64,000 bases of DNA from Capniomyces stellatus. Taxonomy: Eukaryota > Kickxellomycota > Harpellomycetes > Harpellales > Legeriomycetaceae. The stretch is from contig LUVW01000025.1 of NCBI GenBank assembly GCA_001661515.1, positions 108,781-172,780 on the forward strand. Direction: 5' to 3'. Below are positions 1 to 11,604 of this stretch, piece by piece; the stretch's first letter is position 1; each line of letters opens with the position of its first letter. A model generated the notes under the pieces. That model was given only the letters and a program-made list of their open reading frames with translations, searched no databases and had not been told where the DNA came from. A program made the position numbers and the translations under genes.

Positions 1-1503
1 GTACATACACTCCGTACCCCTGTTACCTTAATCTGACTTCCTACTAAAGCATTCTTACTTTGCAAAACTATTCCCCCCGATTTCTTTGATTTGAAAATAC
101 TAGAAATCATCCTATTTCCTCTCTTTTACTTTTTTTTTCTTCTTTCCTTCTTACTATTCCAAACTACTAAAATCTATTACATATATTGTTTAAACACCCG
201 GAATGTGAATGTTCAGGATTAACGCAATTACATTACCCCCAACTTTTTTTTACTTTTTTTTCCAGATTCTAATCCAAACTATTCTTGGCTTTTCGCTTTT
301 CCAACTTTGATTCAATTCTTTAAAAAAAAAAAAAAAAAAAAGTTGCTATTCTCGATTAATTTTATCCAACTATTTTCTTGACTCGATTTTAAGGCCTTCT
401 TTATATTTTAGCATTCTGTAGAACAAAGGTTTACTATTTTAATTGATCATTATCACACAAAATTTAGGTTTAGACTTAGATTTAGATTTGCGTTTGCTCG
501 ACTATTTTAGTTTGTAATCTATCTCCGAGTCAACCAGTGATATTCTGTCCAAACTCTAGTATATCAGTCAATAAAAAGCCAGATCCATTTCCTACTACTC
601 TTCCTTTTATCTCCCTTTAAAGCAATATATCTTCATTATACACCAACAGCATTGCTTTGTATTGCTACTCACGTCCTATCTAGGCTCAACGCTAAAAGTT
701 TTGCATATTCCATTTCCAGTTCGATTCGCATCTACGTCAAGGTCTCAAATTCTCGTTATAGCAGTTTTCTATACATCTCGCTCTATTTCCCCAATTCACT
801 CTGCTTTCTGGCTTGACAGTTGATATTTGATCAAATAGATGTCTAGTTCAGGGCCGCGATATAAGATTCGGCCCTCTTTTAATTACCCGCTTTTATATGC
901 TCGCACTGTTACAACGGTCTATTCCTTTACTGGTAATTGGTTATGCCAGTTTGCGGTTGAAAAAGAATTAGAACAACCCGATTAATCCGTTCAAAACCTC
1001 CCTAATACCATCTCCTTGAATCACTACTAGGATTAAATAGTCGTTTTAAACTTGAAACACTCCTTCAACCACCCCTAACGCAAACTGCTCTCGACCATTT
1101 ATCATCTTTACTATCACAAGTTGACCATTTCTTTGTTTATGTTTAGCCTTTACAGTTTTTTTTTGGAGGGGGGTTTCAAATATTTGAGAAAATGATGTAG
1201 AAATACAATTATGAACATTGCAAGTCACCATCTACCCTTCAAAAGTGTGTAATATACTTTTCACAAGTTATATGCTGAACCAAAATGTTGTATTTCTAGA
1301 AAAGCACACAAATAATTAAAAACGAATAAAAGAATAAAAGAATAAAAGAGTAAAAGAATAAAAGAATAAATACGTCAACATATCCACAATTTTTCCGGTC
1401 CTCTTTATCTCAAGAATATTGATAACTCTTGTATTCAACAACCACAAAATATAAATACCTTTGATTCCAAACCTCAACCCAATTTGAACATTGTTAAAGA
1501 AAT
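1..1503. other. Gene-free AT-rich 5' flank
   Basis: I see no supported gene. The stretch holds an A-run at about 322-340 and an 'aataaaag' type simple repeat at about 1325-1370. A GC-rich inverted repeat at 850-875 stands out against its AT-rich surroundings. The last part is presumably the promoter and 5' UTR of the aminoacylase gene that starts at 1504. Short open frames on either strand show no family resemblance. Confidence 0.6.
850..875. repeat. Small GC-rich inverted repeat
   Basis: AGGGCCG (850-856) is followed after 12 bases by its exact reverse complement CGGCCCT (869-875) and then a T run. It would form a 7-bp hairpin. Its function is unknown, and a single short hairpin can occur by chance. 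Confidence 0.4.
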
Positions 1504-3227
1504 ATGGTACCAGATACTACAGTAGAGTCAGCACCAGTAGCCCGGTTCAGAGAATATCTCAGAATCGAGTCGGTCCACCCCAAACCAGACTACTATGGTT
1601 GCGTTGATTTTTTGGTTAGACAGGCTGAAGAAATCGGCCTAGGACACCAGGTTGTTGAGGTAAAACGAGTTTATTTAATCCAACGACGTTTTTAAACATT
1701 CTTTAAAACCCTGCCAACTTTTACAAAGTACAACCAACTCTTACAAAGTACAAACTTTTTTTTCTCCAACCAAATTAGCCAGTCAAGGGGAAACCTTGCA
1801 TAATTCTCAAGCTTGAAGGCACTGACCCATCGCTTAAATCGGTCATGTTTTGCTCCCACACGGATGTAGTCCCAGTTTTCCCAGTAAGCATAACTAACAT
1901 TAAACAGCAATATGGCGCGCCACTGAATTTGCACGTTGCATTATATCAGCCAAGAACACGCTGTTTTTGATATTCACTCGCATTATAATACATCTAAAAC
2001 AATATAGGAGCGCTGGACGTACCCACCATTTGGCGCTGAGAGAGTTAGGATGGACGATGGGAGTTATAGGATCTATGCCCGCGGATCCCAAGACATGAAA
2101 GTCACGGGTAGTTGGTAAACAATTTTTTTATTTGCTAATTTTGTATATATATATATTTTTATTCTGTTTCACATTTCCATATCATATTTTTCAAATTATT
2201 TCTTGAATCAAACCTCCCATATTTAATGTTTTAAATGGATAACTTGATGTAGCTACTTGGAAGCTTTGAGGAACATCAAGGCTTCTGGAAAAAAGTTTAA
2301 ACGAAACATCTATGCTATCTACAACCCGGACGAGGAAATTGGCGGTGCTGATGGGATAGTTGAGCTCTTAAAAACCGACGAGTTTAAAGCGTTAAACGTA
2401 GGATTTGATGTTGATGAAGGTGTAACATCACCAATCGACAAGGTCGTGGTTATAACAGCTGAAAGAATGGAATGGTAGGTTTCTAGCCAAGTCAATATAT
2501 TTCTACAAAACTTTACATGAGTTGCCAGATTAATTAACGCGGAGATGGTTTAATATATTTTCTGAACAATAAATACAAATGCCATTATAGCGGGGTGATA
2601 TTTACAGCACACGGGAACACCGGACATGGTAGTCAGTTTATCGAAGGAACAGCTATTGAGAAGATGGTTCCAGTCCTAAATGAGATGTTGGAATTCAGAA
2701 CCAACCAGCTTGAACAACTGACAGCTTGTGGCCCCAAGCAAGTCCAACTGATAAAACAAGGCAACTTCACTGTGGTCAATCTGACTTTGTTGGAAGGAGG
2801 CAAACAGCAAAATGTGGTTCCAGCAACCTTTACAGCAACATTTGACATCAGAGTGACGCCAAATGTAGACTATATTGAGTTCCGCAACTATATCCAGGGA
2901 ATAGCAGACAGGAACGGCGTCGAGTGTAAATTTACCAGCAACACACTGCACAACCCAGTGACTGAATGGGACGAAGACAAAAACCCATTCATCAAAGCGT
3001 TCAACAAGGTTATTAAAGATAAAAAAATTGAAACCATCAACTTTATTTTCCCTGCTGTTACCGACGCTAGACACGTTAGAGCTGCTGGAATCCCCGCCGT
3101 GGGGATATGCCCGTTGATAGGTCACAAGACCCTGGCCCATGACCACGATGAGTACGTTATTGAGTCCGAGTTTTTGCGCGGAATTGGTGTTTACGAAGAC
3201 TTGATTGAAGCTCTTGCCAATGCCTAA
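1504..3227 (+). CDS. ACY1: Aminoacylase-1-like M20 peptidase, copy A
   Basis: Zn-dependent hydrolase expected to release free amino acids from N-acylated ones in the cytosol. Five exons join in frame: 1504-1659, 1779-1883, 2008-2114, 2253-2474 and 2591-3227. They give 408 residues, the length of mammalian aminoacylase-1. M20 metal-site motifs are all present: SHTDVVPVF (His, Asp), GSQDMK (Asp), NPDEEIGG (the Glu pair) and, near the C-terminus, LAHDHDEY (His). The HGNTGHGSQF stretch belongs to the dimerisation/substrate lid. Intron positions and phases are identical to those of the copies at 4712 and 22177, so all three descend from one intron-bearing ancestor. Copy A is clearly diverged from the other two along its whole length, including introns and flanks. 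Substrate preference cannot be read from the sequence. Confidence 0.9.
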
Positions 3228-4154
3228 GCATTCCACTTTACTGGCCCATTTGGCCGTTTTGAATTGATTAATTTTGTAAATCGGTTTTTATTGAATTGAA
3301 TATCAATAAACCAGACGTATTTTCCAACATATATCTGTGATTGTCCGTGTTTGGTAAAACTGGTTGTCAAAGACCAGTGTTGGTATTAGTAATAGAAACT
3401 ACATGTACGTTTTGTAATCTGGTTTTGCAATTTTGTAAAGATGGTTTTGCTCGACAGCTTCCAAAGTTCAGGCAAATTTGTGGAATGTTTCATCTCCGTA
3501 TTTCAATATTTTTAGAGTTTAAAACACGAGTATACATTAATTTTAAAAGGCGAAAAAAAAATCTAAATAGGCCGACTGAACTAATGCAGAGAAAGATTAA
3601 ATAATGTTAATACTAGCAAACACATTAATTCACGTCGATAAACAATTTTACTGACCATTTAAAGTTCAAAAAATGGGCAGAGTTGGAGTCAATTAGCAGA
3701 ATTAGCATACAAAAAAAGCCAGTTTGATAAAATAAACAGCGTATTTAGGAACGAATAGACGGTTTGGGAAAGTTAAATTACGTGTAGAATAATTAACTCA
3801 CATTAAAATCATTGCCAGTTTTGGAAATGTGTACGGATTGATACCCAATAGTGGACAAAATTACCATTTTTCATTTGTTCGAATAGATCAATTCGAACTA
3901 TTAAATCGTGAATTTCAAAAACAATGAAGAAATTTCTAGCAAATGTACAAAAATAGGAGAGTTCAGTAAAAGCCTAAATAAGAAATCTTTCCACTTTACA
4001 AAAATAGGCCAATGATCCCCCCCCTCCAACTTCAAAGACTAGGGTTGAATAATGATAAAAAACTACTGGCAAATTTGCAAAGATTAAGAGAAAAATATCA
4101 AAACAAAAAATGGCAGGAACGATAAAATACCGAGAACTTCAAAATGGACGAGAG
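3228..4154. other. Intergenic DNA between aminoacylase copies A and B
   Basis: AT-rich. A likely polyadenylation signal (AATAAA) for copy A lies near 3305. A C-rich run occurs around 4018-4026. The 87-codon open frame at 3341-3604 has no recognisable features and I do not accept it as a gene. Confidence 0.6.
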
Positions 4155-6267
4155 CCTTTACCAACGGCTAATAAAAGTTTCAAACTCAAAACTCAAAACT
4201 CAAAACTCTTCAATTCTTTTGAATAAATCAAACAATTGAAACTTTTGAAACTATCGAGGATTTTCAGGACTTTGAAACATTTCAACACCTGAAACTCAAC
4301 ATAACAACTCCAAACTCCCTGCAAGTCTTATACACTCTAAACTTACATCCCGCCCTCATTCGTCCTTGATGGTTGTCAATTCCTACACGTAATCCATCCT
4401 TTCTCTCTACTCCCGCTCCCCTTTCTTTTTTCTCAAAACAACCAACCAACCAACCAAACAGAAAAGCAGACATTCAAATTAACTATCAATTAGATTAATA
4501 ATCAAACAACTAAATTAATAATCAGTCAACTGAATAAATAGACCAGTTGGCCGAGGTAAACACTCCAAACATCTTTCGTCTCTTTTCGTTTCTTTACAGA
4601 ACAAACATACAAACAAATACATACACTTGAAACAAGTAGAAAAAAGAAACTCCAAACCCAAACCCAAACCCCAAACCCAAACCCCAAACCCAAATCAAAC
4701 AAAACCAAACCATGACTGCTGACGCTCCCGAACTACCATCTGTTACCAGATTCCGCAAGTACTTGCAGATCAAAACCGTCCACCCAGACCCAGCATACTA
4801 CGAATGCGCTGACTTTCTCGTTGCCCAGGCCAAAGAAATCGGTCTTGAAAGCCAAATTGTCGAGGTAAACCACACACACCACTTTTATCCATTTACAACC
4901 AACTCTCCATTCACACCTAACTCCTCTATTTACAACCAACTCTCCATTTACAACCAACTCTCCATTCACACCTAACTCCTCTATTTACAACCAACTCTCC
5001 ATTCACACCTAACTCTTCCATTTACATCTAATCATTTCTACATACTAGTGCGTCAAGGGAAAACCAATTGTAATTCTGAAACTCGCTGGATCCGACCAAT
5101 CGTTAAAGTCCATCCTGTTGAACTCTCACTCTGACGTAGTCCCAGTGTTTGAGGTAATTATATGTTTTGACATCTATTTCTATTCACTTTTTGTTTTTTT
5201 CCCTCTTATCAATTCCATCAGCTCTACCGGTTCCCAACTCTGTCAATTTCACCATCCCAATTTAATTTTGTTGCCAGTGTTTTTAGCACTAACAACTGTA
5301 CAAACCACGCAAACCATACACTAGGAACACTGGACATACCCTCCATTTGCTGCCGAAAGAGTCAAGGCAGAGGACGGATCGTACAAAATATACGCCCGTG
5401 GTTCCCAAGACATGAAAGTCACTGGTAGTTGGTAAGTACAGCATCCCTGTGTTTCAAGCCATTGGTAGCTGAATAAAACAAGTACATGCACCAGTGTACA
5501 AGCACCCATCTAAATCCACATTTTCTAGCCAGCCTACCAACGCGTATCTGGCTGTAACACAGTTTGTATTCTAACCCATGTCGATCTGTGTGTTTGTTTG
5601 CTGATATATCTACTTTTAGCCATTTGGAGGCATTGCGAGCCATCAAGGAGTCTGGGGTTCAGCTAAAGAGAAATGTGTTTGCCATTTTCTCGCCTGATGA
5701 GGAAATCGGTGGATTTGATGGAGTTGGATCGCTGATACACACACCCGAGTTTGATGCATTAAATGCAGGGTTTGATCTGAACGAGGGAATACCATCTGAG
5801 GATGACAGAATAATAGTAATGAATGGTGAAAGACTCGGATCGTAAGTTTTATTAATCTAATATTTGCAACAAATTGGCAATATAAATGAATGTACATATA
5901 TATCCTCTTTGTTTTTTCTTTTAAAAATTTAAAGCAAGGCTATTCACACAAACCAATTCAAAAACTTTGATTAATGAAATAATAGAGCTGTCACCTTTAC
6001 AGCACACGGAAACACTGGACACGGGAGTCAGTTTATTGAGGGAACAGCGATCGAAAAGCTGATGCCTATTATCAATGAACTAATGAGCTTCCGACAGACC
6101 CAACTTGATAAACTCATAAGTCTGGGTAATAAGATGGAGCACCAAGGAGACGTAACCAGTGTCAACTTGACCATTTTAGAAGGTGGAAAACAACAAAACG
6201 TCGTTCCTGCTACATACTCTGCAACATTTGACATCAGGGTAACACCAAACACCGATATTTTCGAGTT
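4155..6267. repeat. Left arm of a large inverted repeat (aminoacylase B side)
   Basis: From about 4155 the sequence matches the reverse complement of 22523-24972 with only scattered differences. The match covers the 5' flank, exons 1-4, introns 1-3 and the first ~280 bases of exon 5. Inside it, the end of exon 4 and intron 4 (about 5830-5985) are unrelated between arms. Similarity drops sharply after about 6267. Small indels occur, for example in the CAAC-rich leader near 4440 and in the number of ACTCAAA units near 4190. Confidence 0.9.
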
Positions 6268-6619
6268 TAGGTCGTGGCTGCAAGACATGGCCGACAAAAA
6301 CGGCGTTGAAGTTGAGTACTTTTCCACAGAAACCAGAAACCCACTCACATCAATGCAGACTGAATCTCCCTTTATTTCGGCTTTTGATTCCTACTTTAAA
6401 AAGAAAAATCTTGTCAAAAACACTCTTATTTGCTGCGGGTTCACCGATGCAAGATATGTCAGATACAAGGGAATTCCTGCTTTGGGGGTTTGTCCAATCA
6501 CCAACACCCACCTACTTGCTCATCAACACGATGAATATGTCGATGAGGCCAGCTTTTTATATGGCATCAATTTCTACGTTGAGCTTGTTACTGAATTGGC
6601 CAACGTCGACTCTTTCTAG
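4712..6619 (+). CDS. ACY1: Aminoacylase-1-like M20 peptidase, copy B
   Basis: Same family and predicted reaction as copy A. Exons 4712-4864, 5049-5153, 5325-5431, 5620-5841 and 5986-6619 join to 406 residues. Metal-site motifs: NSHSDVVPVF, GSQDMK, SPDEEIGG and LLAHQHDEY, where copy A has HDHDE. The start ATG follows a C/A-rich leader with CCCAAA repeats and is the first ATG in frame. Exons 1-4 and the first half of exon 5 are almost identical to copy C (22177-24390). The last ~115 residues differ strongly between B and C, although both keep the family motifs. This looks like gene conversion over part of the gene rather than a fresh whole-gene duplication. Intron 1 carries a minisatellite. Confidence 0.9.
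4893..5035. repeat. Intronic minisatellite in aminoacylase copy B
   Basis: Two alternating ~18-19 base units, an ACAACCAACTCTCCATT type and a CACACCTAACTCCTCTATT type, recur several times inside intron 1. The equivalent intron in copy C has the same repeat and is where the assembly gap 23778-24123 falls, so the array probably broke the assembly there. Confidence 0.85.
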
Positions 6620-9219
6620 TCTCACCCATTCTGTTTCTTTTATTCGGTCATTTACTTGTTAAATTACGCAGTTTTGCTTTATTGATTCTTATCATTCTGT
6701 TGTGCTTTATTTTACTTTGTTGTTTTTGCTTGTGTTTTTATCAAGTACGTATGTTGGTTTTTGAGTTGTAATTCAGTCTTAGCACCCTTATATTTAACCC
6801 CGTTCTCTATTGGTCATTGCAAGTATATATGCCATTTCAAATGTTCGATGTGTTTATTTTAGCTGTGTAGTTCTACTATAACTTGTTTTTCCCGTTTGGC
6901 AAATCGCTCTTTTTGTTTGACATCCCATGTTGTATTATTATCCATTTTTTTTGTGACCTGAAAGTGGTCAAACGACAGCATGTATGAATCACATTGATTT
7001 TAAACTTGACGTTTTGTATATCAGTCATTTACAATTTTCTCAACTTTTTTTTTCTCTGATTTATTTGCGAAATTACGGCTTTCTTTTATTTGATTTTGGG
7101 TATTATCTTTATTGCCAGTTGATTCTGGTTTCTATTTTGTTGGTAATTGACTGATTCGCATCTTCAACTGCTTTACTTTCTGAATTTTCTGTGCTAGATA
7201 TGGGTTCATATAGTACTCTGTTCGTCCGAGGTACATTTGAGCATCTATTGGGAGGGCGAGCTATGTTGTATTCATTTTTTTTCTGTTCAAACCCGACTAG
7301 GCTTCCCTTAATACATTCTTCCCAGGCGCATCCCATTTATCTTTTTTTTATTTAATGTCTTTCTTGTGATCATTTTTGCTACTTTTCCCTTTGAAAGCGA
7401 AATCTGCATTGTTTGTATTATTTACTTTTTATATCATTAAATATGTACTAGCCAATACAATAAAAGTTATTAGTAACTTTTTATTTTGTTTTATTTTATT
7501 TTATTAAATTGAAGATTCTCTTTGCTATAGTTGTCGACTTTCTCATAATGATGTCTTTAGAAGCTCGAAATTTCCTTTCATGTTTACATACTCTAGACAT
7601 GTCATTATTCTTGTATTTCCAGTAGGCATTCTCGTCAAGCCTCAGGATTTATGAGTTTTTCTGCTCTTTCAGCATCACAATTAGGTTTTCCCCACTGATC
7701 AAGACTAATGAATCCGCTCTTTTCATTCGATTGCAACGATAAAATCGCTTTTGACCTTGTGAATGTACTGCTTGTCAAGTTTTTATTTTGCTTTTAAAAC
7801 GCACGCTGTCGATTATTTCTCTTTTCAAGGCAAGTTGAGCATTTGCTCTTATACTGATTAGATGAAGCCAAGATTAAAAGTAAATACTGATATCAACTGA
7901 TTCAGAAAACTTCAAACTGATTAAACCATACTTAATTTGAGTTTGAGTATAATCGTGACCTATGTTCTTTTGATTTGACTCGTGTATATTGTTTTAACCC
8001 ATTTCACCATCTTTGTAGTTTGCTTGCAAATATTTCCTTTTATTACTGTATGGAATGTTGCTTTTTTTTTGTACACGTTTGTTCAAGAAACTCCATTGAC
8101 ATCAAGTCCTTGAGTTTGATTTGCTAGAGCCACAGTAGCCATCTCTAGTTTGTTTAAAGTTGGCGGCTTTGAATAAGTAGCTATTGATGATACCACGAGT
8201 AATAACTTATTTTGCTTCTAGCTATACTCTCTGCTTCAGAATCGATGTTAAATATCAGAACATGTTTTGGCAAAATGTGTGAAATCTCAATAGTCATTAC
8301 ATTTATTACATATTAGTAGGGAGCTTTTACTTTCTATTTTTTTTATTCCAAAGAAATCAGATGGGCGTTTTGGTTGGAGAATAATCGTAATTTAACATTT
8401 ATATTTTTGGCTTGGCGAACAAAGTCAGAACTGATGCTGTTGGAAATACAAAACTAGTAGATAAAAAAAACAAAACTGGTAAAGAAAAAAAAAAATTAGA
8501 ACATGTTTACATCCAAGGTCAAAAAATTAGTTATTGTCAAAAGCTTAAAGTTTCAAGCCTATCAATAAAAACTGTGACTTCAAATGTGCTGATAGGGAAT
8601 AATATTTACTTCACAAAGTATAATGTGTTGTGAAAATGTTTCAATAGTGTTTGATATAGACTGAATACCTGGTCAAATACCGCTGAGTTTGGGCAGCAAT
8701 AATGCCAATTTTATCATTGTATATATCAGATTGGAAACTTACAGAAACACACCATCTAACTCCAATTCGAAGAGACAAAAGGTCACAAATATATTTTAGC
8801 ATTTTACACCACCACACCTTCTTCAAGCTCACTTTGGGTTTATTCACAAGAAAAGTAGCAAAACGTGATGTGCTTTGGGATTTGATTGAATGTTCCCTAA
8901 TTCGTATCACTTGCATGTTACTTTATGGTCAAAGTTTTATGATTAAGATATAGTCAGGCCAACAATAATATCTCAACAATCATTAATGCCAGTGTTCAAG
9001 GAAACGCTAGGTTTAAACTAAGAGTAAAATTCAAGCCCATGTTGATAAACTAGTCAGAAATACAAAATCAAAATTTGCTTAAAAAAGTATAAAAACTACA
9101 AGAAAGATATTCTGGATTCAGTACCAATATATTCTTTTCCAAACAAGAAAGAAGCTATTTAAAGATAATTAATACAAACACAACACAACACAACACAACA
9201 CAAACAAATAAACTACAAG
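6620..9219. other. 2.6-kb AT-rich gene-poor stretch
   Basis: I see no gene that I can support. Several 60-90 codon open frames (about 7109-7336, 8412-8633 and 8641-8953 on both strands) lack ATG context, splice-consistent partners or family resemblance. Poly-T and poly-A runs are common. The 3' end contains the TATA box and ACAAC-repeat leader of the gene at 9220. Confidence 0.55.
9088..9095 (+). promoter_or_regulatory. Probable TATA box for the Thr-repeat gene
   Basis: TATAAAAA lies about 130 bases upstream of the ATG at 9220. The leader that follows contains a run of ACAAC units at about 9180-9203 and little secondary-structure potential. Confidence 0.45.
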
Positions 9220-9996
9220 ATGAAGTTTCTATCATTCGGATTGGTTGCTGGACTAGCTTTGTGCTTCAGCGGTAATGCTATGATCAAAGAGAACGAGAAC
9301 ATACCAGCTATTGTTCTTTTGACTGTTCACGCAACAAGCACCATTACCTACACCGGTACAATCACATCTACATCTACCCACACTGTAACAGAAACAGGAA
9401 CTGTGACAAACACCATCACATCAACCAACACACACACTGATACATCAACAAACACCATCACATCAACAAACACTGATACCGAAACCTCCACCAAAACCGA
9501 CACATACACCACCACAAGAACAGGAACCGTCACTGAAACCACCACCAACACTGAAACCACCGTTTCAACAACAACTGTCGAAGAAACAATCACCGACACC
9601 CACACCAACACCAACACTGAAACCAGCACTGCCACTGATACCGTCACCGAAACCAACACCATCACAAACACCCACACTGACACCTACTCCTCAACCTCAA
9701 CAATCACTGAAACCGGTACCGTCACCAACACCCACACTGATACCTATACCTCCACATCAACCAACACACACACCGAAACCGTCACAGGTACCAACACCAA
9801 TACTGTGACCGAAACCAGCACCGGTACAATCACCAACACCGTTACCAACACCAACACACAAACCAACACACACACCAACACCAACACCATCACCAACACC
9901 GTTACAGGAACAACCACAACCATCACTATTACTGAGACCGGTTACGGAAACCTCAGAGTGCTCACTGCCAACATCAACGATAAAATCGAACTCTAA
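9220..9996 (+). CDS. Secreted threonine dipeptide-repeat protein
   Basis: Single-exon protein of 258 residues. Residues 1-20 (MKFLSFGLVAGLALCFSGNA) look like a cleavable signal peptide. From about residue 40 to 240 nearly every second residue is threonine, giving long runs of the form T-X-T-X with X mostly N, E, H, D, S, V, I or G. Common words are TNTHTDT, TETGTVTNT and TSTNT. A few phase slips occur around TETTTNTETTVSTTT. The tail (about GYGNLRVLTANINDKIEL) is not repetitive, and no GPI-anchor signal or transmembrane segment follows. The protein is probably secreted and heavily O-glycosylated, a mucin-like or wall-associated protein. Alternatively, strict alternation could form a beta-strand with one all-Thr face. 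I do not recognise a named family. Confidence 0.8.
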   Translation: MKFLSFGLVAGLALCFSGNAMIKENENIPAIVLLTVHATSTITYTGTITSTSTHTVTETGTVTNTITSTNTHTDTSTNTITSTNTDTETSTKTDTYTTTRTGTVTETTTNTETTVSTTTVEETITDTHTNTNTETSTATDTVTETNTITNTHTDTYSSTSTITETGTVTNTHTDTYTSTSTNTHTETVTGTNTNTVTETSTGTITNTVTNTNTQTNTHTNTNTITNTVTGTTTTITITETGYGNLRVLTANINDKIEL

Positions 9997-10405
9997 GCAC
10001 AGAGTCTAACCACAAACATACGCTTTTTCCAAACATTATTAATATAGAAACACTTTATTAATAACTTTATAGATTGTACAAGTTATATGTCAATACATAC
10101 CATTTAGTACACACGTCTTTCACTTAGTTGCAGACACAACATTTTTACAATCGTGTTAGAAAATAGCTTTATGATTTTTCTTTCAAAAATACGGTTTAAA
10201 ATACGAACAACTGTACCAATTACGACAATAAATCATTTAAAAAAATAGTGCTAGTAGTCTAAATTCAAGCTATACAAAACTTGTACCCATTGTACTGTAA
10301 ACCCAGTAACTCGAAAAGTAAAAGAATAAAAGATATAAGTTTAAAAGTAAAAGAATATAGATATAAGTTTAAAAATAAATGATTTAAAGATTAGCGTAGC
10401 TAAAC
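9997..10405. other. Convergent intergenic region
   Basis: AT-rich 3' flanks of the Thr-repeat gene and of SURF1 on the other strand. Short AAGTAAAAGAATA-type repeats occur around 10310-10375. I see no other feature. Confidence 0.55.
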
Positions 10406-11604
10406 TCACAGGCTGTTTCCAGCTCTTCTGCGCAGGTCAGAGATGGTTTTGCTAGCCTGTTTAGGCTTGCGTACATTCAAGAAAAACATAATGGATGTGG
10501 CTAAGCATAGACCAAACCTACACGACAGCAACAACGACAAACAAGCATTCAAGTGAATTCTTTTGGAAAAATAAAATGGAAAAAAAAGTAAAAATGGGGT
10601 GCAAAATTTACCATGTAGCCATGTATTGGACGTGGTCGTTGGCTATTGTAATGGAGGGCGGTGAGGGGGCAGGGAATCCAGTCCGCATATTTTGTGAGTC
10701 ATAAATAGCTTCTTCGCGGTTAGCTAAGGTCATGAAAAAAATAGGATAATGTCATTGAGGATTTGCAAATAGATAGCAGTTTAGCATTTTAAAAACATAT
10801 TCATAATATTAATCAAGCTTGAGGCATAAATGTACCATAAACCGCTTCGAAAATAAACGGCAACGAGTCTGCGTGTTCTCCCATTTTATATCGATCAAAG
10901 ATAAACCAGATATTCTTGGTGGAGTCGCTTTCTGGTGTGAATTTGTTGGCTCTTTGTCCGCTGCGAACCAGAACAAGCAGAGTCACAGGTTCAGAGGTTA
11001 AAGATTCTGGCCTAGATCTTTGTTCCGAAAAGTCTGTGGAAACCCAGCCTCTTTGAATTAAGACTCGCGATCCGTCTTTGCGAATCAAGGGTGTCACAAT
11101 GTTGTAGCCCACTCTTCCTTCGCGAGTAATTGGGCCAACCTTCATTTCCTTTGAATGGTCAAAGGTGCCAGTAATGTATACTTTTCTATATTCGAAATCG
11201 TCGATTAGTTCTTGATTCAATGCGAGTGGCAGTTCAACGGGTTTTTGGTGAATTTTTTGATTTACGTGGTCTAAAATCCCCTTTTTCCATTGCAACCGTT
11301 TATACTGCCAGGTTCCTAGCAAAAAGGTTATTACTGGGATCATGCCGAGACTCAGGGTTTTGAAAGAATAGAATCTCCTTTTCCATTCATGCTCGGAAAC
11401 CAACACATCAGCTAGCTCCTTTGAATCGAATTTATTCTTTTGGCCGTGCATGCCGGCTTTAAAGATATTGTTGAAGCTGGAATCTCGCTTTGATTCTCGC
11501 TTTGAGCCAAGAGTATTCAGATTCAAATAGTTAATGTTGCCTGGTCCAAATACGCGATTCTTTGACAAGCATAGTCGGTTCAATGATATGAAATTCAAAC
11601 TCAT
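10406..11604 (-). CDS. SURF1: SURF1/SHY1 cytochrome c oxidase assembly factor
   Basis: Inner mitochondrial membrane protein that helps mature Cox1 during complex IV assembly. Three exons, read on the minus strand: 11604-10836, 10723-10612 and 10517-10406, giving 330 residues. The basic, Asn-rich start fits a presequence. The first membrane segment carries the family signature LGTWQYKRLQWKK. The central intermembrane domain has EYRKVYITGTFDH and ILIQRGWVS motifs, plus NIWFIFD. The second membrane segment and the HVQYMATWFGLC signature lie in the two small 3' exons, which standard ORF calling would miss. Without them the protein would appear truncated at residue 256. Splice phases agree across both introns (donors GTACAT and GTAAAT). 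It is divergently arranged with the gene at 12385. Confidence 0.9.

Noticed and set aside
4893..5035. CRISPR-like array
   Set aside because: The repeats are directly adjacent without unique spacers and sit in a eukaryotic intron, so this is an ordinary minisatellite.
10406..10733. Separate 77-residue membrane-protein gene
   Set aside because: An ATG at 10733 opens the frame, but the sequence is the C-terminal SURF1 signature, and an acceptor at 10724 joins it in phase to the main SURF1 exon.
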